Positions 34,010 to 38,570 of a stretch of 38,570 nucleotides of DNA are shown one piece after another. Position 1 is the first letter of the stretch. The number at the start of each line of letters is the position of its first letter. Below the pieces are notes generated by a model, which saw only the letters and a program-made list of their open reading frames with translations, made no database searches and was not told where the DNA came from. Source of the stretch: SAR202 cluster bacterium AD-804-J14_MRT_500m (GTDB lineage: Bacteria > Chloroflexota > Dehalococcoidia > UBA3495 > GCA-2712585). The position numbers and the translations under genes were made by a program. The stretch is from positions 1 through 38,570 of the forward strand of contig VEXF01000015.1 in NCBI GenBank assembly GCA_009391275.1, written 5' to 3'.

Positions 34010-34140
34010 AAATTTCCTTCAAAGAGAGGCTCGTGCTAAATAGAACCCGATTGTTCGTCGGAGACGTTCTCCAAGCAGACGGGTGCTTCATCTGAAGAAT
34101 ATTACTCAGTAATATAGATATTCAAGAGCGAACCGCATTT

Positions 34141-34797
34141 ATGATTGATGTTGTTAAAACAATGAATAAAAAAATATCTGACCTACAATATGCTCTAAAA
34201 TCATTGAGCAATATGGATGGTGATATAAAAACCACCTTAGAAAATTATGGAAATCCACCTGACCGTACGCTGCCGGCGAATTTTGGCTCTTTGGCTCGTA
34301 TTATTGTTGGTCAGCAGGTTTCACGCTCTGCTGCTACAAGCATATGGAAACGACTTCTTGATATAGACATTGAAGATAGTAAGATTATATCTGAAGTCAA
34401 GCCAGAGGATATGATGACGGCTGGCTTATCGCGCCGTAAGTCTGAATATATTATTGGGATTGCTAACGAAATTGTTTCTGGAAACCTTGATCTCAAATCT
34501 TTAAACACCCTTCATGGAGAAGAGGTGAAGGAACGTTTGATTTCTTTACGTGGTGTTGGGGCATGGACGGCTGATAATTATAGATTATTTGTCCTTGGTG
34601 ATATGGATGCATGGCCCGCAAATGATATCGCCTTGCAAGGCGGGATGAAAATTATAAAATCATTAGATGATCGTCCCAATCGTGAAGATATGGAATCACT
34701 TGGTGAAAACTGGCGACCTTATAGAGGTGCAGGAGCATTACTTTTATGGCATGTCTATGGAGTTGTGGTTAAAAAAGCAGATGTCTCAAACATATAA
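34141..34797 (+). CDS. AlkA/MAG-type DNA-3-methyladenine glycosylase (HhH-GPD)
   Basis: Base-excision repair enzyme removing alkylated bases. The 218-residue protein shows the HhH-GPD fold: ARIIVGQQVSRSAATSIWKRL (about 52-72), then the hairpin SLRGVGAWTADNYRLFVLG (135-153) and the catalytic Asp 162 in AWPANDIALQGG. It resembles the single-domain yeast/alphaproteobacterial MAG-like branch, without the N-terminal AlkA domain. The gene is visibly richer in A and T than its neighbours, with many AAA, AAT and ATA codons, and lies between tRNA-like relics, so acquisition by transfer is likely. There is no good Shine-Dalgarno; Met 8 (34162) is an alternative start. Confidence 0.88.
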   Translation: MIDVVKTMNKKISDLQYALKSLSNMDGDIKTTLENYGNPPDRTLPANFGSLARIIVGQQVSRSAATSIWKRLLDIDIEDSKIISEVKPEDMMTAGLSRRKSEYIIGIANEIVSGNLDLKSLNTLHGEEVKERLISLRGVGAWTADNYRLFVLGDMDAWPANDIALQGGMKIIKSLDDRPNREDMESLGENWRPYRGAGALLLWHVYGVVVKKADVSNI

Positions 34798-34904
34798 GTC
34801 TTTGTCTAAATTTATGGGGAATATGCTGTAACCTACCGCAGTAAATGATGTTGTAATACGGGGATAGCATCGTAATACCTGCAATAGACGCGAGATTAGA
34901 GGCA

Positions 34905-34950
34905 CTGGGCTTTGCAAGTAGGGGTCAGGGGTTCGGACCCTGCCGCTCCG
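34905..34950 (+). pseudogene. tRNA 3'-half-like remnant, copy 2
   Basis: GCACTGGGCTTTGCAAGTAG is followed by GGGGTCAGGGGTTCGGACCC and CCGCTCCG, in the order of a tRNA anticodon loop (TGC), variable loop, T-arm and acceptor 3' strand. There is no 5' half, and the anticodon stem has mismatches. Confidence 0.45.
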
Positions 34951-34953
34951 TTC

Positions 34954-35211
34954 TCAACTCGGCGGTCCACATCCACCTGGTGAAGGGCCTTTCTGTCGTA
35001 TCCGCCAGACCAACACTATTACGGCAGTCAATACCAAAGCGGCTGTGGCTACGGGATGGGCTACGGCATGGGGCCCAAAATCGTCCGGAGGGTCGGCCAC
35101 GGCAAGAGCCACGCCATGGGCCACGCCATTGAATACTGCTAATCCCACGATATTTGCCAGCGCCCACCGTAACCAAAAGCCTCTTTCTGGATGTCGGTTT
35201 TTACTTTCCAA
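34954..35211 (-). CDS. Small two-helix membrane protein, hypothetical or truncated
   Basis: An 85-codon frame from TTG 35211 (GGGAGGG upstream on the minus strand) encodes two hydrophobic segments, WLRWALANIVGLAVFNGVAH and TAALVLTAVIVLVWRIR, with a short acidic/His loop and a Pro/Gly-rich tail. The FWLRW start resembles the N-terminus of larger multi-helix membrane proteins, so this may be a truncated relic. No function can be assigned. Confidence 0.45.
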   Translation of the reverse strand: MESKNRHPERGFWLRWALANIVGLAVFNGVAHGVALAVADPPDDFGPHAVAHPVATAALVLTAVIVLVWRIRQKGPSPGGCGPPS

Positions 35212-35213
35212 AC

Positions 35214-35366
35214 TTATCGTACCCTCCCGCTGAGACTCCAGTTAGTATGATCCTCTTTAACGACTCCGGGTGCCCGGTCTTTAAACTCATAATCGATTCG
35301 CTCTTCCCACAGGTTCGGAGGCTCAACGACGGGAGAGTCTGAAGATAGTATTCGATAAGCGGGCAT
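35214..35366 (-). pseudogene. Amidohydrolase (family 2) N-terminal relic
   Basis: From ATG 35366 the minus strand encodes MPAYRILSSDSPVVEPPNLW, then EERIDYEFKDRAPGVVKED, which is the typical start of amidohydrolase-2 proteins (metal-binding D-x-H is altered here to DSP). The frame stops after 50 codons at 35214. The rest of the gene is absent, so this is a relic; it differs in subtype from, or is the other end of, the C-terminal relic at 32636. Confidence 0.65.
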
Positions 35367-35505
35367 TCCAATTACCCCGTTTCGTTATATTGGGTGCGGT
35401 CGTTGGTTTGATCGGGGATTGTTGTTAGTCGTTCGGATTCTGGTGGTGGGAACTGGTTATTGCCCCATCGATCTCGTGGTTATCTCTGTTAGTAGTTGAA
35501 GCTGG

Positions 35506-36744
35506 TTACACAAAGCCGCGAAGAGTTACAGCCTGAGCAACACGTTCTACGCCTATGTCAAATGCCGCCTCCCGATGTGTAACTCCATCCGACAAGGCAC
35601 GGACTCGTACTTCGTGATATGCCTGGAGAATTTTCTTACTAAGTTCATCGTTAACAGTATTTTCTGTCCAGTGAAATTGTTGTAGGTTTTGAGTCCATTC
35701 AAAATAGGAAACAATAACCCCACCTGCATTGACTAGAATATCCGGTAAAACAATAACACCTCGTTCGGTCAAAATACGGTCAGCAACAGGAGTGACTGGA
35801 TGATTTGCTGCCTCCAAAATAAGGGGAGCCTGGATAGATGAGGCGTTGTCCTCAGTAATCACGTTATCAATTGCTGCTGGAATTAAAATATCGCATTCAA
35901 GTTCAAGAAGTTCTTGATTTGTGATGGTTTTGGCTTCAGTAAATCCTGTCACTCCCCCAGTGACCCTTTGGTGTTCGGCTAAGTTGTCAATGTCCAATCC
36001 CTTGGGATTAAAAACTCCTCCATCAACCCCACTCACTCCAATTATTAGAAATCCGCTTTCGGCAATCAGCCTTGCAGCCCAATAACCGACATTTCCGAAA
36101 CCTTGTATAACAACCCTTTTCCCTTGAATGTCTAATCGTGAATCTTGGGTGGCTTCCGTAAGAATGTTAGCCACTCCCCGGCCAGTTGCCGCTTGACGAC
36201 CCAACGATCCCCCCATTTCAACTGGTTTTCCTGTGACTATAGCGGGAGAATATCCATGAGTCTGCCCGTAGGCGTCCATCATCCAAGCCATCGTTTGTGC
36301 GTTAGTTCCCAAATCAGGGGCGGGGATGTCTCGGTTCGGACCAATGAGGTGTTCGATATTTTGTGTATACCGTCGAGTAAGTCGATTCAGCTCATTAAAC
36401 GAAAGTTGGCCCGGATCTACCATAATCGCTCCTTTGGCACCGCCGTAAGGAAGGTCAACCAGCGCTGTCTTCCAGGTCATTAACGAAGCCAAGGCTCGAA
36501 CTTCTTCAAGGTCAGCCTTTGGATGGTACCTGACCCCGCCCTTGTAAGGCCCACGGGCCCCATTGTGTTGGACACGAAATCCTTGGAAGACCTTAATATG
36601 CCCATCGTCCATGCGGATAGGAATCTGGACTTGAAGCTCCCTCCAGGGAATCCGGAGCATTTCCCGGATGCCATCAGGTAACAGCAGCCGATCAGCTGCG
36701 CCATCGAAAAACATATTGACTTCATCAAAGACACTGATTCCCAT
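35506..36744 (-). CDS. gdhA: Glutamate dehydrogenase
   Basis: Reversible oxidative deamination of glutamate to 2-oxoglutarate, linking nitrogen metabolism to the 2-oxoacid oxidoreductase pathway. The 412-residue protein is of the short hexameric type: HNGARGPYKGGVRYHP (Lys 68), MTWKTALVDLPYGGAKGAI (Lys 92 and catalytic Lys 104), DIPAPDLGTN (catalytic Asp 144), then the Rossmann motif GFGNVG (215-220) and EAANHPVTP. The ending ILVNAGGVIVSYFEW is diagnostic. No Shine-Dalgarno precedes the ATG on the minus strand, so it may be leaderless or use another start. Cofactor preference is not decided. Confidence 0.95.
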   Translation of the reverse strand: MGISVFDEVNMFFDGAADRLLLPDGIREMLRIPWRELQVQIPIRMDDGHIKVFQGFRVQHNGARGPYKGGVRYHPKADLEEVRALASLMTWKTALVDLPYGGAKGAIMVDPGQLSFNELNRLTRRYTQNIEHLIGPNRDIPAPDLGTNAQTMAWMMDAYGQTHGYSPAIVTGKPVEMGGSLGRQAATGRGVANILTEATQDSRLDIQGKRVVIQGFGNVGYWAARLIAESGFLIIGVSGVDGGVFNPKGLDIDNLAEHQRVTGGVTGFTEAKTITNQELLELECDILIPAAIDNVITEDNASSIQAPLILEAANHPVTPVADRILTERGVIVLPDILVNAGGVIVSYFEWTQNLQQFHWTENTVNDELSKKILQAYHEVRVRALSDGVTHREAAFDIGVERVAQAVTLRGFV

Positions 36745-36943
36745 TGCGGTAGTCTACTGTATTGACTTGGGAAGATGAAGAGTGGTTAGTTCATTCATGG
36801 TCCCGTCTGCTACTGCGGCAGACCCCGACGAGTTGGAGACGAAATATTAATACTAGGTTGCCTATTGTTGCTTGAATGAACATCCCCACAGATTTGCCGA
36901 TAGCCTACGCCTTCCACCACCTCGCTTGCTTACGCTATACCCT

Positions 36944-36956
36944 TGACGGGTTATAA
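36944..36956 (+). repeat. Promoter-like dispersed repeat, copy B
   Basis: TGACGGGTTATAA, here in the block CCCTTGACGGGTTATAATGG, includes a perfect TATAAT (36952-36957). It lies 56 bases before the start of the lipoprotein at 37013 and may be its promoter, although a -35 at proper spacing is not convincing (TTGACG is too close). Confidence 0.5.
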
Positions 36957-36970
36957 TGGGCACAGGATGT

Positions 36971-36992
36971 ACCTAGGCTTTGCAAGCAGGGG
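36971..36992 (+). pseudogene. tRNA anticodon-loop-like remnant, copy 3
   Basis: CCTAGGCTTTGCAAGCAGGG matches the anticodon-loop core shared with the remnants at 33961 and 34905. No T-arm follows; the sequence runs into the Shine-Dalgarno of the next gene. Confidence 0.3.
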
Positions 36993-37012
36993 TTTCCAGC
37001 AGGAGATAGCTA

Positions 37013-38329
37013 GTGAAACTGTTAGTCGGGTTATTAGCATGTTTAGCCTTGCTTGTGGGCTGCGGTGGTGATAGTACGTTTACCCCGAAAGAGGTTATTG
37101 ATAAAACCCCACTGACTTCGGGAACAAAAATCGTCAGCGAGACAAGGGCTGCGATCTCCACTCCAACTGTTGCAGAGAGTCTTACCACGGCAATCAATAA
37201 GGCACAACCTGTCCCAAAGACTGTTATCGTAGCGATGCAAGAAACCACAACTCCTACCCCTAGAGTTGTAGAATCCGACCTTAGGGCAACTCCATCTCTT
37301 GGTTCATCAACTCCTTGCGAAGTGCTTACAGGTGATAATAAGGATAAATGTCAGGATATGGTAAAAAATGCCACAGATTTGGGGGATATAACTGTGGACC
37401 TATGTGCATCTTTTAGTGGCGTTGCCAAGGATATGTGTGAAGAGATGGTGAAAACAGGCACTGATTCTCAGCATGGATCTGGAAATAGTCCAGGCATGTC
37501 AGACCAGTGTGCGGAGTTGAGTGGTGACAACAAAATTAGATGTGAAAAAGAAATAGCCAATGATCCAATATTTGGAGGTAGTGGATCTAATTATGTGAAA
37601 AATTACGACCCGAATAACATACCTAAAATAGCTAAATTCAATTTTTCAGAACTAGATAAACTGGGAAGGATGTCCAAGTTTAGGTCAGTGACCGGGCATG
37701 ATTTTTCCTTTAATACTTCAGAGTACGATATTGCTGGGACGAGTTGTAGGAGCATGAAACACTACATGATCCCAGTAGGAGCGCCTAGGAAGAATGCCTT
37801 AGTCCATGTAACCCCTCATACCTTTGAGTGGATGTCTATAAAATTCTTTGCTCCTGCAGATGGCGTTATCGGGGATGTCATACACAGCCAGAGTCATGGT
37901 GAACCTGAGCAGCAATTTACGATTGAGTCGGCTGAATACCCAGGCTATTATTTCGGGTTCTACCATGTAAAACTCGATCCTAATCTAAGGGGGGGCTCAC
38001 CGGTAAAAGCCGGACAACAAGTTGGTACCCTTGGTAACGAAGAATCTTATGCAGAGATAAGCGTAGAAGCGCGGGTTAATTCTCGGCAAATACATTTATT
38101 GTCTTTCCTGCAGGCGGCAACAGATGAAGTATTTGAAGAATACAAAGCGCGGGGAGTAAATTCGGTGTTGGATGTCATCATTACTCGAGAGGAAAGGGAT
38201 GCCAATCCGATCGCCTGTGATAGAAATTCAGAGGCCGGCTGGTTCGAAGGAAGTTATAAGTACAAGGCAAGTGAAGCCTTTATGACATGGGCGTTTGAGA
38301 GTTCTGATAATTGGGTATTTTTCGATTAA
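37013..38329 (+). CDS. Lipoprotein with three Cys-x10-Cys repeats and M23-like C-terminal domain
   Basis: A 438-residue exported protein. GTG 37013 follows AGGAG (37000-37004 region); the signal MKLLVGLLACLALLVGC ends in lipobox LVGC (Cys 17). A Thr/Ser-rich linker leads to three repeats of about 18 residues: CEVLTGDNKDKCQDMVK, CASFSGVAKDMCEEMVK and CAELSGDNKIRCEKEIA, each likely a disulfide-closed helical hairpin. The C-terminal 230 residues (GHDFSFN, FFAPADGVIGDVI, FGFYHVKLDP, GSPVKAGQQVGTLG) have the strand order and the APADGxV/G-V-KAGQxVG elements of the M23 (lysostaphin-like) fold, but the HxxxD and HxH zinc ligands are not clear, so it may be non-catalytic and bind cell-envelope glycans. 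Confidence 0.8.
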   Translation: MKLLVGLLACLALLVGCGGDSTFTPKEVIDKTPLTSGTKIVSETRAAISTPTVAESLTTAINKAQPVPKTVIVAMQETTTPTPRVVESDLRATPSLGSSTPCEVLTGDNKDKCQDMVKNATDLGDITVDLCASFSGVAKDMCEEMVKTGTDSQHGSGNSPGMSDQCAELSGDNKIRCEKEIANDPIFGGSGSNYVKNYDPNNIPKIAKFNFSELDKLGRMSKFRSVTGHDFSFNTSEYDIAGTSCRSMKHYMIPVGAPRKNALVHVTPHTFEWMSIKFFAPADGVIGDVIHSQSHGEPEQQFTIESAEYPGYYFGFYHVKLDPNLRGGSPVKAGQQVGTLGNEESYAEISVEARVNSRQIHLLSFLQAATDEVFEEYKARGVNSVLDVIITREERDANPIACDRNSEAGWFEGSYKYKASEAFMTWAFESSDNWVFFD

Positions 38330-38366
38330 CATGACCTGTAGTCATAACTATATGTCAACACTGTTC

Positions 38367-38400
38367 CAACAGAGGACTCAAAGGTCCGGGTCCTCTGTTG
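38367..38400 (+). terminator. Stem-loop after the M23-like lipoprotein gene
   Basis: CAACAGAGGAC (38367-38377) pairs perfectly with GTCCTCTGTTG (38390-38400) across a 12-base loop, 38 bases after the stop codon. The following sequence is only moderately T-rich (CATTGGTTGTTTT), so it is a probable but not textbook intrinsic terminator. Confidence 0.5.
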
Positions 38401-38502
38401 CATTGGTTGTTTTGGCACGAACCGGCTGCTTTGATTCAGCTTACTATACTTCCGACGCGCAGAAGTTTACCACGCAAAACCTGGCAAAAAGGAAGATTCA
38501 CC

Positions 38503-38570
38503 ATGGCTGATACCATAGTCATAGAAAATGCCACGATATTTGACAGCACGGGGAAAGAAGCCTACGGGCC
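38503..38570 (+). CDS. Amidohydrolase N-terminus, cut by window end
   Basis: Only 22 codons are visible: MADTIVIENATIFDSTGKEA. A strand with ENATIFDSTG is the usual start of amidohydrolases of the imidazolonepropionase/dipeptidase type, where the beta-sandwich precedes the metal-binding barrel. AAGGA at 38489-38493 lies 9 bases before the ATG. The specific substrate cannot be inferred. Confidence 0.6.
   Translation, partial: MADTIVIENATIFDSTGKEAYG

Larger units (their letters stand above)
33699..34140. other. Relic-rich spacer (442 bp) with direct repeats and tRNA-like debris
   Basis: It holds two copies of TTTGTACCAA (33852-33861 and 33864-33873, 12-base period), a minus-strand tRNA-like fragment (33903-33950) and a plus-strand tRNA 3'-half-like fragment (33961-34009). 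No complete gene is present. Confidence 0.5.

Noticed and set aside
1..38570. CRISPR arrays, rRNA genes, complete insertion sequences, origin of replication
   Set aside because: No regularly spaced repeats, rRNA-like segments, intact transposase genes or DnaA-box clusters were seen.

Overview
The window looks like a chromosomal piece of a marine Chloroflexota of the SAR202 / Dehalococcoidia type. This placement is inference from gene content. It rests on single-membrane style lipoproteins with Thr/Pro-rich linkers, frequent TTG and GTG starts, a moderate GC content, and relics of enolase-superfamily and amidohydrolase genes, families known to be expanded in SAR202 lineages. No rRNA or marker phylogeny is available here to prove it.

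Bases 1-27,000 are mostly ordinary core genome. From the left: the 3' part of asd, an aldehyde dehydrogenase and dapA on the plus strand (aspartate-semialdehyde to diaminopimelate/lysine), purA on the minus strand, then prs, secA and an unknown gene on the plus strand. valS follows on the minus strand, divergent from the fluoride channel gene crcB, which converges on a coaX-coaBC pair (coenzyme A synthesis). Next come a tandem dimeric alpha-beta barrel protein, an orphan cobalamin-binding-type solute-binding protein, a LON-domain protein, a decayed D-aminoacylase relic, a CDA-family deaminase, a TlpA-like thioredoxin lipoprotein, the two-subunit 2-oxoacid:ferredoxin oxidoreductase korAB, an SDR, an alpha/beta hydrolase, manC and a thermonuclease/lamin-tail lipoprotein.

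An intact tRNA-Val(UAC) at 27095-27171 marks the start of a mosaic accessory zone of about 10 kb. Its best-organised part is a sulfur-handling cluster. A YeeE/YedE (TsuA-type) membrane transporter is separated by a stretch of gene relics from a tightly coupled four-gene operon: TusA-like sulfur carrier, seven-bladed beta-propeller lipoprotein, tandem rhodanese, and a His/Met-rich membrane-anchored protein. The operon has a good sigma70-type promoter and a leader with a terminator-like hairpin before tusA, which suggests attenuation. The relics between the two parts are an enolase-superfamily fragment, a SWIM zinc-finger fragment of transposase type, and a compact element able to fold as a four-way junction.

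The rest of the accessory zone (32.5-37.0 kb) holds two amidohydrolase fragments on opposite strands, a small zinc-ribbon ORF, several degenerate tRNA-like fragments, a repeated promoter-like 13-mer, an AT-richer AlkA-type DNA glycosylase gene that looks acquired, and a small membrane protein. A complete glutamate dehydrogenase and a lipoprotein with three Cys-x10-Cys repeats and an M23-like C-terminus follow. The window ends inside the start of an amidohydrolase gene.
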